Positions 9,244 through 18,374 of a DNA stretch of 64,000 bases are shown one piece after another (positions within the stretch are counted from its first letter, which is position 1; every line of letters begins with the position of its first letter). The notes under the pieces were generated by a model. It saw only the letters and a program-made list of their open reading frames with translations, had not been told where the DNA came from and did not search any database. The DNA is taken from the NCBI GenBank assembly GCA_021806225.1, contig JAJZXW010000026.1, positions 1 to 64,000 of the forward strand, written 5' to 3'. The stretch is from Nitrospirota bacterium (GTDB lineage Bacteria; Nitrospirota; Leptospirillia; Leptospirillales; Leptospirillaceae). Position numbers and translations under genes: made by a program.

Positions 9244-11165
9244 GGGCCGGCCTCGGTCATAAGGAGTGTCCGGTAAGGCTCGAGGAGGACTTCCGTCTGG
9301 TCGGCAGGGGAGATGGGGGAGTCATCCTTTCCGAAGGCCGGGCCCGAGTCGAGAAGAAGAATGAGGGGGCCCGCCTGCCAGTCGGCCGGGAAAAAAGGAG
9401 CCGGGAGAGTCCGGGACTCCTGGGAGGCGTTTGCCAGAAGAAGAATTCGAGGTCCGCAGTCCTTCCCCCGCAGGAAGAACAGGAGCCCGTTCCCTGGAGA
9501 GAAAACACGGTTTTCGGGGTTTTCGATCGGGTCGGGAGGGAGCATGGCCGGCGCGGTTCTCCGGATTTCGGCGAGGTGTGCGGTCCAGTCCAGGAGGGCC
9601 TGTTGGAAAGGGGAGAGGGAGGCTCCGGGATCGGTCAAGGTCAACCGGGAACGGGCGAAGGTGTCGGGGGATTGTGGGTCCGGCACCTCTCCCGGCCAGC
9701 CGAAGGCGGCGAACTCCTTTTTCCGACCTTCGCGCACCGCCTGCACGAGGTCGGGATCCCCGTGGTCCGTAAAATAGAGGAAGGGACGGGTCTCTCCGTA
9801 CTCCTCCCCCATGAAGAGCAACGGAAGTCCCGGGGAGAGAATGACCAGGGCGGCGACAAGCGGAAGAGCCTCGTGGGGAAGAAGGGTCGAGAGGCGGTCT
9901 CCGTTCCTGCGGTTCCCCGTCTGGTCGTGGTTCTGGGCAAAAAAGACGAAGGAGCGGGAGGGAAGGTCTTCGGAGGGGGATCCCCGGCGGCACCGGAAAG
10001 AGGCAGAGGGCTGTCCCCGGTAGACGAAGCCTTTCGATACGGCCTGGACGAGATCCTCTGGTCCGGAAAAGTCCTGATAGTAGCCGTCCCGCTCCCCGGT
10101 GAAGTGGACGTGAAGGGCGTGGTGAAAGTCGTCGCTCCACTGGGCGTCGAATCCCAGTCCTCCCTTTGGGATGGGGAGGACTGTCCGGCGGTCGTTGGCG
10201 TTCGATTCGGCGACGAGATGGAGGGGTCGGCCACGGCGGGAGGCGATGTTTTTTGACAGATGCGCCACGTCGGCCAGAAAGGGATGAGGGGACTGGTCTC
10301 GGATGGCGTGGATCGCGTCGAGCCGGAATCCGTCCAGATCGAAGAGAATGGCGAGGGTCCGCAGGTTCTCGAGAAAGAAGTGGCGGACATGGTCGCTCTC
10401 CGGTCCATCGAAGTTCAGTGCCTCTCCCCAGGGGGTGCGGGTGGTCTCCGAGAAATAGGGGCCGAATGCGGAGAGGTAGTTGCCTTCGGGGCCCAGATGG
10501 TTGAAGACGACGTCGAGAAAGACCGACAATCCACGCCGGTGCGACTCCCGAACAAGCCGGAAAAGGCCGTCAGGTCCCCCGTAGGACCACTGGACGGCAT
10601 ACGGGAAGACCCCGTCGTACCCCCAGTTCCGGGAGCCCGGGAACTGGGCCACCGGCATGAGTTCGATGGCGGTCACGCCGGCCCGGGCGAGGTGGTCGAG
10701 GTAGGGGAGGATCCCCTCGAATGTGGAGGCGGGGGAAAAGGTTCCGACGTGAAGCTCGTAGAACAGAAGGTCCTGAAGGGAGTGGCCGGGGAAGGGTGGC
10801 GGGGGGGCTTCCGGGCGCCCCCAGACGGTCGAGGGCCCATGGACGCCCTCCCGCTGGAGCCGGGAGGCCGGGTCGGGACGGAGCGTCTCCCCGTCGATCA
10901 GGTAGCGGTAGGTGGTCCCGGGGAGGGCGCCCTCCAGAAAGGTTCGGAAATACCCGTTTTCCTCCCGCTCCAGACGCTGGCGCGAAGGTGTTCCCGGCCC
11001 TTCCACGACGAGATCGAGGCTCCTGGCCCGGGGGGCCCAGACCCGGAAGAGCGTTCCGAAATCGTCCGGAATGGCCCCCAGGGGGCCCAGGTCTCGGGGG
11101 CCGGTCTGGCTTTCCGGGGGACGTGTAAAATCCTTCTCGCGATCGCTCTCTTCCTCCCACTGCAT
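9240..11165 (-). CDS. treZ: Malto-oligosyltrehalose trehalohydrolase TreZ
   Basis: TreZ releases free trehalose from the TreY product. The 641-aa protein has an N-terminal CBM48-like domain (FGTLFRVWAPRARSLDLVVEG) and a GH13 barrel. The barrel has ELHVGTFS, DVVFNHLGPEGNYL, GFRLDAIHAI (nucleophile Asp), LVAESNAND (Glu) and FFAQNHDQTGNR. The start is well supported by AAAGGAGG a few bases upstream. It is the first gene of the minus-strand operon; a candidate promoter lies at 11186-11214, leaving a very short leader. Confidence 0.94.
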   Translation of the reverse strand: MQWEEESDREKDFTRPPESQTGPRDLGPLGAIPDDFGTLFRVWAPRARSLDLVVEGPGTPSRQRLEREENGYFRTFLEGALPGTTYRYLIDGETLRPDPASRLQREGVHGPSTVWGRPEAPPPPFPGHSLQDLLFYELHVGTFSPASTFEGILPYLDHLARAGVTAIELMPVAQFPGSRNWGYDGVFPYAVQWSYGGPDGLFRLVRESHRRGLSVFLDVVFNHLGPEGNYLSAFGPYFSETTRTPWGEALNFDGPESDHVRHFFLENLRTLAILFDLDGFRLDAIHAIRDQSPHPFLADVAHLSKNIASRRGRPLHLVAESNANDRRTVLPIPKGGLGFDAQWSDDFHHALHVHFTGERDGYYQDFSGPEDLVQAVSKGFVYRGQPSASFRCRRGSPSEDLPSRSFVFFAQNHDQTGNRRNGDRLSTLLPHEALPLVAALVILSPGLPLLFMGEEYGETRPFLYFTDHGDPDLVQAVREGRKKEFAAFGWPGEVPDPQSPDTFARSRLTLTDPGASLSPFQQALLDWTAHLAEIRRTAPAMLPPDPIENPENRVFSPGNGLLFFLRGKDCGPRILLLANASQESRTLPAPFFPADWQAGPLILLLDSGPAFGKDDSPISPADQTEVLLEPYRTLLMTEAGP

Positions 11166-11185
11166 CCCGCCTCCTTTTTGAGCGA

Positions 11186-11214
11186 ATCTTACCCGATCGG
11201 CCGGAGTCCTTCAA
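11186..11214 (-). promoter_or_regulatory. Candidate sigma70-type promoter of the treZ operon
   Basis: On the minus strand TTGAAG is followed after exactly 17 bases by TAAGAT (4/6 matches each). Transcription would start about 14 nt before the treZ ATG, with the ribosome-binding site directly after it. The 157-bp gap 11166-11322 is shared with the divergent gene at 11323. For that gene only a loose TTGGAC/TAGAAT pair with a 19-nt spacer was seen. The call rests on sequence match alone. Confidence 0.4.
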
Positions 11215-11322
11215 CAGGATCCATTGGACGCGGGCGGTACTGGGCCGTTAGAATGGACTTCACGAATCCGTAACCGGCACACGACAACGTAATGGGATAT
11301 TTTCCGGAAAGAGAGGACATTC

Positions 11323-13362
11323 ATGGCCAATCGCTTGGGACGGGAAACCAGTCCCTATCTACGACAGCATGCCGACAATCCCGTGGATTGGTATCCCTGG
11401 GGGGAGGAGGCCTGGAAGGTGGCGGGAGAGACGGGCAAACCGGTCTTTCTCTCCATCGGATACGCCGCCTGCCACTGGTGCCATGTCATGGCGCACGAGT
11501 CCTTCGAGGATCCCGAAACGGCCCGCCTCATGAACGACCTGTTCGTCAACATCAAGGTGGACCGGGAGGAGCGACCCGACCTCGACCATATCTACCAGAC
11601 CGCACACCAGCTTCTGGCCAGGCGCGGGGGAGGGTGGCCCCTCACCGTCTTCCTGACCGGACGCAAGGTTCCCTTCGCCGCCGGAACCTACTTCCCCAAG
11701 ACCGGACGGTTTGGCCTTCCCGGATTCTCCGAGGTTCTGGACCGGATCCACGGTTTCTATGTCGAGCACAGAGACCAGCTCGAAAGTCCGGAAAACCGGT
11801 CGGTGGTGGAGACCCTGGATCTCCTCGTTCCGAAGCGCACGGAGGGGGCTGTTCTATCGGTGGCTCCCGTCGAGGCTCTTCGGGTCCACCTTCGGCAGCT
11901 CTTCGACGCGCAGGACGGAGGGTTCGGGGGGGCTCCGAAATTTCCCCACGCACAGGGGCTGGCCTTTCTGCTCGACTCGCCCGAATCCGGGGATCGGGAG
12001 ATGGCCCTCTTCACCCTTCGCAAGATGGGGCGTGGGGGCATCTACGACCAGATCGGAGGAGGGTTCGCGCGGTACAGCGTCGACGACCGTTGGGAAATCC
12101 CCCACTTCGAGAAAATGCTCTACGACAACGGGCCCCTTCTCGGGCTCTTCGCCCGGGCCTATGACCTGTCGAAAGAGTCCTTCTTCCGGAGGGTGGCAGA
12201 GGAGACGGTCGCCTGGGCCGATCGGGAGATGCTGGCCCCGGAAGGCCTCTGGTATGCCTCTCTCGATGCCGACGCCGAGGGCGAAGAGGGCAAGTTTGCC
12301 CGGTGGACCCGTCCGGAGATCGAGGCGGCCCTGACGGAGGAAGAGCGTCGGGTCGCCGACGCCTGCTTCGGATTTGGCCTTCCCCCCAACTTCGAGCACC
12401 AGTACTGGAATCCGGTTCTCGTCCGGACCCCGGAAGAGCTCGCGAATGAGGAAGGGTTGGATCCGGGGGACACCTCTCGCCTTCTGGAATCTGCCCGGAA
12501 GCGACTTTTCGAGATCAGGGAGCGCCGCGTCCGACCCGGCCGGGACGAAAAGATCCTGACTTCCTGGAACGCGCTCTACCTGCGGGGTCTTCTCGAGGCC
12601 GGAAGGATCCTCGAACGCCCGGACTGGATCGAACGCGCCCTGGCCGGGCTTTCCGCCATCCGGATCCACCTGTGGAAGGATGGTCGCCTGCTGGCCGTCA
12701 GAACCCTGGGCGAGAGCCGCCTCCCCGCCTATCTCGACGACTACGCCTTCCTGCTCGAGGCCCTTCTGGAAAGTCTCTCGGTCGCCTATTCCGAGGACCG
12801 GCTGGCCTGGGCCACGGAGATTTCCGGCGTCCTTCTGGAGCAGTTCGAAGACCGTGCGGAGGGAGGGTTTTTCTTTACCGCCCGGGATCATGAAGAGCTC
12901 CTGTGCCGGATCAAGACCGGCCACGACCAGTCCCTTCCCAACGGAAACGGGGTCGCTGTCCGGAGCCTCCTCCGTCTCGGATCCCTTCTGGGGGATCTTC
13001 CGATGCTCGAAGCGGCAGAACGGGCCCTCACTCTCTTCGCCGGGACCTTCAATACCCGACCCGATGGCTTCGACACACTGCTTTCCGCCCTCTTCTACCG
13101 GCTCTCCGGGGCTCCGGCGGTGGTTGTCCAGGGTCCGGACGCTCCGGCATGGCAGGCGCGGGCCCGGTCCGCCGGATCCCCGGCGTGGATCGTTCGCGCC
13201 ATGGAGGGGCGACCGGTCTCCGGAAAAGCGCCAGGGGCTCCAGGGGTGACGCGGGCCTGGATCTGCGGAACCTTCGGATGTCTTGCCCCGGTCGACGGGG
13301 ATCCGGAGCGTTTTCTGTCGGAACTGGCCGGTACCGGAACGGGAGGAGGGAGTCGTGCTTGA
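11323..13362 (+). CDS. DUF255 thioredoxin-like protein (YyaL/SSP411 family)
   Basis: This 679-aa protein starts [20 protein letters not shown], the hallmark of the YyaL/spermatogenesis-associated-protein-20 family. The N-terminal third is thioredoxin-like with a CHWC pair (Cys50, Cys53) in [13 protein letters not shown]. The remainder resembles an (alpha/alpha)6 barrel related to N-acylglucosamine epimerase-type folds. The biochemical role is not established. Length is typical. The GAGAGGA upstream of ATG supports the start. Its 3' end overlaps the next gene by 8 nt. Confidence 0.88.
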   Translation: MANRLGRETSPYLRQHADNPVDWYPWGEEAWKVAGETGKPVFLSIGYAACHWCHVMAHESFEDPETARLMNDLFVNIKVDREERPDLDHIYQTAHQLLARRGGGWPLTVFLTGRKVPFAAGTYFPKTGRFGLPGFSEVLDRIHGFYVEHRDQLESPENRSVVETLDLLVPKRTEGAVLSVAPVEALRVHLRQLFDAQDGGFGGAPKFPHAQGLAFLLDSPESGDREMALFTLRKMGRGGIYDQIGGGFARYSVDDRWEIPHFEKMLYDNGPLLGLFARAYDLSKESFFRRVAEETVAWADREMLAPEGLWYASLDADAEGEEGKFARWTRPEIEAALTEEERRVADACFGFGLPPNFEHQYWNPVLVRTPEELANEEGLDPGDTSRLLESARKRLFEIRERRVRPGRDEKILTSWNALYLRGLLEAGRILERPDWIERALAGLSAIRIHLWKDGRLLAVRTLGESRLPAYLDDYAFLLEALLESLSVAYSEDRLAWATEISGVLLEQFEDRAEGGFFFTARDHEELLCRIKTGHDQSLPNGNGVAVRSLLRLGSLLGDLPMLEAAERALTLFAGTFNTRPDGFDTLLSALFYRLSGAPAVVVQGPDAPAWQARARSAGSPAWIVRAMEGRPVSGKAPGAPGVTRAWICGTFGCLAPVDGDPERFLSELAGTGTGGGSRA

Positions 13363-14038
13363 CGCGGTGACCCTCGAGACGGGGGCAGATCCCCGGTGGG
13401 CGGTGATCTGGCTACACGGCCTGGGGGCCGACGGCCATGACTTCGAAGGGGTCGTCCCCGAAATTTCCCTTCCTCCCGTTCCCGTCCGTTTTCTTTTCCC
13501 TCACGCTCCGGTCATGCGGGTCAGGGTGAATGGAGGGGCGCCCATGCGCGCCTGGTACGACGTCGCTCTGGCCGACCTCTCCCGCTACCCGGACATCGAG
13601 GGGATGAAACGGTCCGTGGGCCATCTGCAGGCGCTCGCAAAGCGGGAGGAGGAACGGGGGATCCCTCCGGAGCGGATCATCCTGGCCGGCTTCTCTCAGG
13701 GAGGAGTGATCGCTCTCATGACCGTCTTCGGGGATCCGGCGCGGCGATGGGGAGGCGTCCTGGCCCTGTCCACCTATCTGCCTCTCGATTCTGGACTTCT
13801 CCTCTCGGACAGTTCGACCCCGCTTTTCATGGCGCACGGCACGGAAGACCCGGTTGTCCCCTTCCGACTCGGCCGGAAGACCTTCGAGGTCCTTGAGGGG
13901 CTGGGAAAAAAAGGGGCCCGGGAATGGCAGCAGTATGCCATGGGCCATTCCGTATGCTTCCCGGAAATCCGAGACATCGGGGCCTTTATGGGCGGGATTC
14001 TTCAGTCGGGAGGAAATGACCGTGAACGGCCGCTCTGA
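13355..14038 (+). CDS. Carboxylesterase/phospholipase (EstB-type alpha/beta hydrolase)
   Basis: A 227-aa alpha/beta hydrolase expected to cleave short acyl esters. The oxyanion-hole segment is [12 protein letters not shown]. The catalytic triad can be read as Ser114 in GFSQGG, Asp165 in [10 protein letters not shown] and His198 in AMGHSV. The GTG start at 13355 is preferred because GGAGGAGGG lies just upstream and the resulting N-terminus matches the family. It overlaps the end of the DUF255 gene by 8 nt, so the pair is probably co-transcribed. The true substrate cannot be told from sequence. Confidence 0.85.
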   Translation: MLDAVTLETGADPRWAVIWLHGLGADGHDFEGVVPEISLPPVPVRFLFPHAPVMRVRVNGGAPMRAWYDVALADLSRYPDIEGMKRSVGHLQALAKREEERGIPPERIILAGFSQGGVIALMTVFGDPARRWGGVLALSTYLPLDSGLLLSDSSTPLFMAHGTEDPVVPFRLGRKTFEVLEGLGKKGAREWQQYAMGHSVCFPEIRDIGAFMGGILQSGGNDRERPL

Positions 14039-14091
14039 TCCGCCCCATACGGATTGTTGAGTCCCTGCCACGCATCGCGATAGGATAGGGC

Positions 14092-14553
14092 ATGTCCCCG
14101 TCTCCTCGCAGGAGGTATCCGCTTATCAAAGAGATGTCCATGGGTTCCCGAAGCGGGCTCCTTGCGCTCTCCCTGGCGATTCCGGTCTTTCTGGTCCCGT
14201 TCCTCGTCTACTCCGGTTCGGCCAAGGCGGGAGCCGGGGGCCCCTCTCCTGGGGCTGTCCTGACCTCCCTCTCCGTCCGGGGGTCGGTCGTGACACTCCG
14301 GTTCAGGATTCCCAAAAGGCCTGCCGGCCTTTTTCTCCATCTTTCCGTCGACAGGGGGCGCCTGCTGGGGCGCAGGGTCGAACCGGAAGGAATCCTCGAG
14401 GTCTGTGTCGGCCATCTTCGGGCCGGCCGGCACCGCCTGGGATTCGAGCTGGCGGGAAAGGACCAGATCGTCAAGACCGATGAAGTGCCTGTTCCGGTGG
14501 ACGTCCCCGGAGGACCTCCTTTTTCCTGTCCGCCGACGGGAAATGGCTCCTGA
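14092..14553 (+). CDS. Hypothetical secreted or membrane-anchored protein
   Basis: A 153-aa protein with no family that I recognise. Residues 17-45 form a signal peptide or anchor (SGLLALSLAIPVFLVPFLVY then SAKAG). The rest is a short beta-rich region. The start is uncertain: ATG at 14092, or the in-frame ATGs at 14134 and 14140, would each keep the hydrophobic segment. It lies 18 nt before the peptide deformylase gene and may only be a passenger of that operon. Confidence 0.5.
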   Translation: MSPSPRRRYPLIKEMSMGSRSGLLALSLAIPVFLVPFLVYSGSAKAGAGGPSPGAVLTSLSVRGSVVTLRFRIPKRPAGLFLHLSVDRGRLLGRRVEPEGILEVCVGHLRAGRHRLGFELAGKDQIVKTDEVPVPVDVPGGPPFSCPPTGNGS

Positions 14554-14571
14554 GGCCGGGGGGAAGGGATA

Positions 14572-15099
14572 ATGCCGGTCCGTCCCCTGGTGGGCCACAG
14601 GGAGGAATCCCTCAGGGCCGTTGCCCGATGTGCGGATCCCGCTTCGAGGGAAGTGCTGGAAGCGGTGAAGGATCTCCGGGACACTCTGGCGACCCAGCGC
14701 GGAGTCGCCATGGCCGCCCCCCAGATCGGGATTCCCCTGCGTCTTTTCGTCTGGAACCTGAAACGGCCCCTGGATCCGGGAGGTCCGCCCCCGAAGGGGG
14801 TTCTCGTCAATCCTGAGATTCTGGAGCGGACCGGTTCGGTGCCGGTCGTGGAGGGATGCCTGTCCTTCCCCGGCCTGGACCTGTCCATCCGCCGTCCGGA
14901 AAGGGTGACCGTCGCCGGATTCGATGAGCGGGGAGTCCGGGTGGTCTATACCGGCTCGGGGCTGTTCGCCCGGATGGTCGAGCACGAGGTCGACCACCTC
15001 GAGGGAATTCTTCTGCCGGACCGTCAACCCGTCCTCTCGCGTCTCCTGTCCCACTGGAGGCGGACGCGGTGGGAAAAAAGATGGGAGAAATCGCCGTGA
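14572..15099 (+). CDS. def: Peptide deformylase
   Basis: Def removes the formyl group from the N-terminal methionine of new proteins. The 175-aa product carries the three signature motifs in order: GVAMAAPQIG (44-53), EGCLS with metal ligand Cys96, and HEVDH with ligands His138 and His142 and catalytic Glu139. Length is usual. GGGGAAGGG precedes the ATG. The next gene is methionyl-tRNA formyltransferase, overlapping at a GTGA junction, the classic def-fmt pairing of formylation and deformylation. Confidence 0.95.
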   Translation: MPVRPLVGHREESLRAVARCADPASREVLEAVKDLRDTLATQRGVAMAAPQIGIPLRLFVWNLKRPLDPGGPPPKGVLVNPEILERTGSVPVVEGCLSFPGLDLSIRRPERVTVAGFDERGVRVVYTGSGLFARMVEHEVDHLEGILLPDRQPVLSRLLSHWRRTRWEKRWEKSP

Positions 15100-16070
15100 C
15101 CGATGTCTCCGGGATCCGGACCGTCTTCATGGGAAGTCCGGACTTCGCCGTTCCTTTTCTTTCGGCCCTCGTCGACCGGGGCTTTGATCTCCGGGGAGTC
15201 GTGACCCAGCCCGATCGCCCCCGGGGGCGGGGGCAGGTTCTGACCCCCGTTCCCGTCCGGGCCTGGGCCCTTGGCAAGGGAATTCCGGCCGTCGCCCCCC
15301 CCTCCCTGCGGGTTCCCGATGGGCGTCGATTCCTTCGCGACTGGAGCCCGGATCTGATCGTGGTGGTGGCGTATGGTAAAATACTTCCAGAGGAGGTTCT
15401 GGAGAGTCCCCGGTGGGGGTGCGTGAATGTCCATGCCAGCCTTCTGCCGGCATTGAGGGGGGCTTCGCCCATTGTCTGGGCCATCCGGAACAGGCTGACA
15501 GTATCCGGCCTGTCCCTGATGCTTCTGGACCGGGGGATGGATACGGGACCCCTTCTCGACCGGCTGGAAATTCCCATGGGTCCGAATGAAACGTCGGTCT
15601 CACTTTCGGAACGGATGATACAAAAAGGGCCGGAGTTTCTGCTTTCGGGGCTGGAGCGCTATCTCGCGGGAGCCCTTCGCCCGTTTCCCCAGCCAGCCGA
15701 AGGATCCCTGGCCCCGATTCTCCGGAAGGAGGATGGGCGGTTGCCTCTGGAATCTTCTGTCCTGGAGGTCGACGCCCACGTCCGGGCGATGAATCCGTGG
15801 CCCGGGGCGATTGTCGGTTCTTCCCTCGGCCGGATCAGAATCGGGTCGGGACGGGTTCTTCGGGAGGATGTTCCGGAGCCTGTGGCGGGTCGGGTTCTGT
15901 TCCAGGGGCCGGAGGGAATCGACGTGGCCTGCGGAAAGGGTGTCTACCGGATTCACTCCCTCCAGAGGGAAGGGGGGCGGATGCTCCCGGTTTCCGAGTT
16001 CCTGTCGGGGCGGAAGTTCGGCCCCGGAGAAGTTCTGGACTTCGCTTCCCGGGAGCCGTCGGGGAGCTGA
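15096..16070 (+). CDS. fmt: Methionyl-tRNA formyltransferase
   Basis: Fmt formylates initiator Met-tRNA using 10-formyl-tetrahydrofolate. The N-terminal formyltransferase domain contains TVFMGSPDFAVPFL and the catalytic NVHASLLPALRGASPI. A C-terminal OB-like tRNA-binding domain starts near residue 205. I chose the GTG at 15096 because its last two bases form the def stop (GTGA), GGGAG lies 7 nt upstream, and the N-terminus then has the usual short lead before the first strand. ATG 15081 is an in-frame alternative. Confidence 0.93.
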   Translation: MTDVSGIRTVFMGSPDFAVPFLSALVDRGFDLRGVVTQPDRPRGRGQVLTPVPVRAWALGKGIPAVAPPSLRVPDGRRFLRDWSPDLIVVVAYGKILPEEVLESPRWGCVNVHASLLPALRGASPIVWAIRNRLTVSGLSLMLLDRGMDTGPLLDRLEIPMGPNETSVSLSERMIQKGPEFLLSGLERYLAGALRPFPQPAEGSLAPILRKEDGRLPLESSVLEVDAHVRAMNPWPGAIVGSSLGRIRIGSGRVLREDVPEPVAGRVLFQGPEGIDVACGKGVYRIHSLQREGGRMLPVSEFLSGRKFGPGEVLDFASREPSGS

Positions 16071-16108
16071 AGAAACAATGACGGCCAATTTACCGGAGTT
16101 GTGAAAGA

Positions 16109-16993
16109 ATGTTCAATTCGTTCAAGACTGTCGTGCTTCTCGGACTTCTGACAGGATTTCTCCTTGTCATCGGAAAGCAGCTGGGAGGACAGACGGGGAT
16201 GGTCATCGCCCTCGTCCTTTCGGTCGGGATGAATTTCTTTTCCTGGTGGTTTTCCGACAGGATCGTCCTCTCGATGTACCAGGCCCATGAGGTGTCCGGG
16301 GAGGCCGGAAATCCGAGGATCGGGGAGATCCAGCAGCTTCTGGTGGCTTTGGCGCGGCGGGGGGGGATTCCCGTTCCTCGCCTCTATATCATCGACGATC
16401 CTTCCCCCAACGCCTTCGCGACAGGCCGTGATCCCTCCCATGCTGCGGTGGCGGTCACGACCGGAATCATGGACCTCATGACGCCGGAAGAGCTGTCGGG
16501 GGTTCTTGGCCACGAACTGACCCATGTGATCAACCGGGATACCCTGACCTCGACGGTGGCCGCCTCCATCGCGGGAGCGGTGACGATGCTCGCGAACATG
16601 GCCCAGTGGGCCGCCATCTTCGGCGGACGCGAACGGGAGGAGAGGGAGGGGGGAGGGTTCGGAGATCTTCTGATGATCATTCTGGCTCCGATCGCGGCCA
16701 TGCTGGTGCAAATGGCGATTTCCCGGTCGCGCGAGTTCGCGGCGGACGAAGGCGGGGCGAGGCTCTGCGGAAATCCCCTGTTCTTGGCCCGTGCCCTGTC
16801 CAAACTCGAACGGGGCATCGATGCCGTTCCCATGGCGGCCAATCCGTCGACCGCTCACATGTTCATTCTCGAACCCTTTCACGCCGGAGGGCTGGTGGCC
16901 CTTTTCTCGACGCATCCCCCCACGGAGGAGCGCATCCGACGGCTCGAAGCCATGGCCGGGTCCCATTCCTCCCTTTCCCGGCACGCATTCTAG
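16109..16993 (+). CDS. htpX: Protease HtpX, membrane zinc metallopeptidase
   Basis: HtpX is an inner-membrane M48 peptidase involved in quality control of membrane proteins. The 294-aa product has two N-terminal membrane helices (about 5-22 and 29-48), the zinc motif HELTH (His135, Glu136, His139), two more hydrophobic segments (about 150-170 and 184-204) and the third-ligand region SREFAADEGGA. The size is standard. It lies 38 nt after fmt and directly before rpe, with rpe beginning immediately after its stop codon. Confidence 0.94.
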   Translation: MFNSFKTVVLLGLLTGFLLVIGKQLGGQTGMVIALVLSVGMNFFSWWFSDRIVLSMYQAHEVSGEAGNPRIGEIQQLLVALARRGGIPVPRLYIIDDPSPNAFATGRDPSHAAVAVTTGIMDLMTPEELSGVLGHELTHVINRDTLTSTVAASIAGAVTMLANMAQWAAIFGGREREEREGGGFGDLLMIILAPIAAMLVQMAISRSREFAADEGGARLCGNPLFLARALSKLERGIDAVPMAANPSTAHMFILEPFHAGGLVALFSTHPPTEERIRRLEAMAGSHSSLSRHAF

Positions 16994-17680
16994 ATGATGC
17001 GTTCCCGGAACGGCCGCGAGGTCCTGATCGCCCCCTCCATCCTGTCCGCAGATTTCCTCGCCCTGGGAGACGAGGTACGGGAGGCCTCCGCCGCAGGGGC
17101 CGACCTCCTGCATCTGGACATGATGGATGGCCATTTCGTCCCCAACCTCACCTTTGGCCCTCCCGTCGTCGAGAGGCTCAGGAAGATCACCTCGGTTCCC
17201 CTCGAAGCCCATCTGATGGTGGAGCGTCCCGAGATCTACCTTACGGATCTCGCGAACGGCGGGATGCACCGGGTGACCGTCCACTGGGAGGCCTCTTCCC
17301 ATCTCCATTATGTCCTCTCCCGGATCAGGGAGCTCGGGATGCGGGCGGGGGTGGCCCTCTCTCCGGCGACTCCCGTGGCCATGGTTTCCGATATCCTGGA
17401 CATGATCGACCTGGTTCTCGTCATGACCGTGAATCCCGGTTTCGGAGGACAGTCCTTCATCGGCCATTCCTTCGAAAAGATCGCCGCCATGCGCGCCCTT
17501 CTGGACAGTAGGGGCGCGGCTCACGTGAGCCTGGAGGTCGACGGGGGAATCAAGCCTGCCAATATCGCCCAGGTGGTGGACTGCGGAGCCGACACCATCG
17601 TCATGGGCTCCGCCATCTTTGGTGACACTCCCTGCGAAGCGGTCTTCCGGGAAATCCGGGAGCGTCTTGAAAAGACTTGA
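16994..17680 (+). CDS. rpe: Ribulose-phosphate 3-epimerase
   Basis: Rpe interconverts ribulose 5-phosphate and xylulose 5-phosphate in the pentose phosphate or Calvin cycle. The 228-aa TIM barrel has IAPSILSADF, LHLDMMDGHFVPN, HLMV, MTVNPGFGGQ and VDGGI, which hold the metal- and phosphate-binding residues. The tandem ATGATG follows the htpX stop without a gap; either ATG may be used, as no strong ribosome-binding site separates them. The second pentose-phosphate enzyme in the window is rpiB. Confidence 0.95.
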   Translation: MMRSRNGREVLIAPSILSADFLALGDEVREASAAGADLLHLDMMDGHFVPNLTFGPPVVERLRKITSVPLEAHLMVERPEIYLTDLANGGMHRVTVHWEASSHLHYVLSRIRELGMRAGVALSPATPVAMVSDILDMIDLVLVMTVNPGFGGQSFIGHSFEKIAAMRALLDSRGAAHVSLEVDGGIKPANIAQVVDCGADTIVMGSAIFGDTPCEAVFREIRERLEKT

Positions 17681-17818
17681 ATTTCCATTAATCATTTTTG
17701 CTTGAATAATATTTCTCCCGGACGCGTTCAGCGCCAATCCCTTCCGCCGTGAAAGGAGTTCCCCTCGTGTTGCATTTTTCATGCGTGCTGGGGTAAGTTT
17801 TGTTTTGCGAAGAATTTT

Positions 17819-18355
17819 ATGGCTTTTCCGTCCGGGCTGAAGGAGGAGGGGGTGGAGATCAGGGAACCGTCCGATCGGTTTTCCTACCTTTTTGACAGGT
17901 TCCTGGCCAAGTTTGTCGACTATCTGCTGGCCCTCTCCCTTGAGCATGCCGGCTTTTTGCTGGGGAGCTCCTGGCTGGCCTGGCTTGCGGCGACGGTTTA
18001 CATCCTGGTTTCCGACGGACTTCCCGGGGGAAAAAGTCTCGGAAAAAGATTGACGGGGCTGTGGGTTTCGGAGCGTTCGGGACGGCCATGCAGCTTTTAT
18101 GAATCCACCGTCCGCAACATTCCGATGGGTTTGGCCTACATTCTGTCCCAGCTTCCCTGGATCGGCTGGGCCCTGGGGCTTCTCGTGGTCTCCATCGAAG
18201 GTCTGATCCTTGCCGGAATGCCGTCCGACAGGCGGTTTGGGGACGATCTGGTGGGAACGATGGTGAGAAAGGGCGCGTTCGGGGGGATGGAGAGACGTCA
18301 GGATAAGGCCTCGGAGGTCACCCGCGCAGAGACAACGGAGTCGCCGACTCCATAA
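17819..18355 (+). CDS. RDD-family membrane protein
   Basis: A 178-aa integral membrane protein. The RDD signature is visible as RFLAKFVDYLLAL (first helix), then GKSLGKRLTGLWV, RNIP and DRRFGDDLVGTMV near the end. Two or three further hydrophobic segments lie between. RDD proteins are widespread and some act in ion transport or antiport, but the role here is unknown. It lies 19 nt before mreB. The 138 bp upstream (17681-17818) are AT-rich compared with the surroundings and probably contain a promoter, but no hexamer pair is convincing. Confidence 0.78.
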   Translation: MAFPSGLKEEGVEIREPSDRFSYLFDRFLAKFVDYLLALSLEHAGFLLGSSWLAWLAATVYILVSDGLPGGKSLGKRLTGLWVSERSGRPCSFYESTVRNIPMGLAYILSQLPWIGWALGLLVVSIEGLILAGMPSDRRFGDDLVGTMVRKGAFGGMERRQDKASEVTRAETTESPTP

Positions 18356-18374
18356 AGAAAAAAGGAAAAACATC

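Noticed and set aside
7114..9276. 720-aa open frame opposite treY
   Set aside because: Same antisense pattern; treY has intact catalytic regions and coupled overlaps.
17681..17818. Promoter or RNA gene in the AT-rich gap before the RDD gene
   Set aside because: TTGCAT is followed at 17 nt by TAAGTT, too weak to call; no tRNA or structured RNA was recognised.
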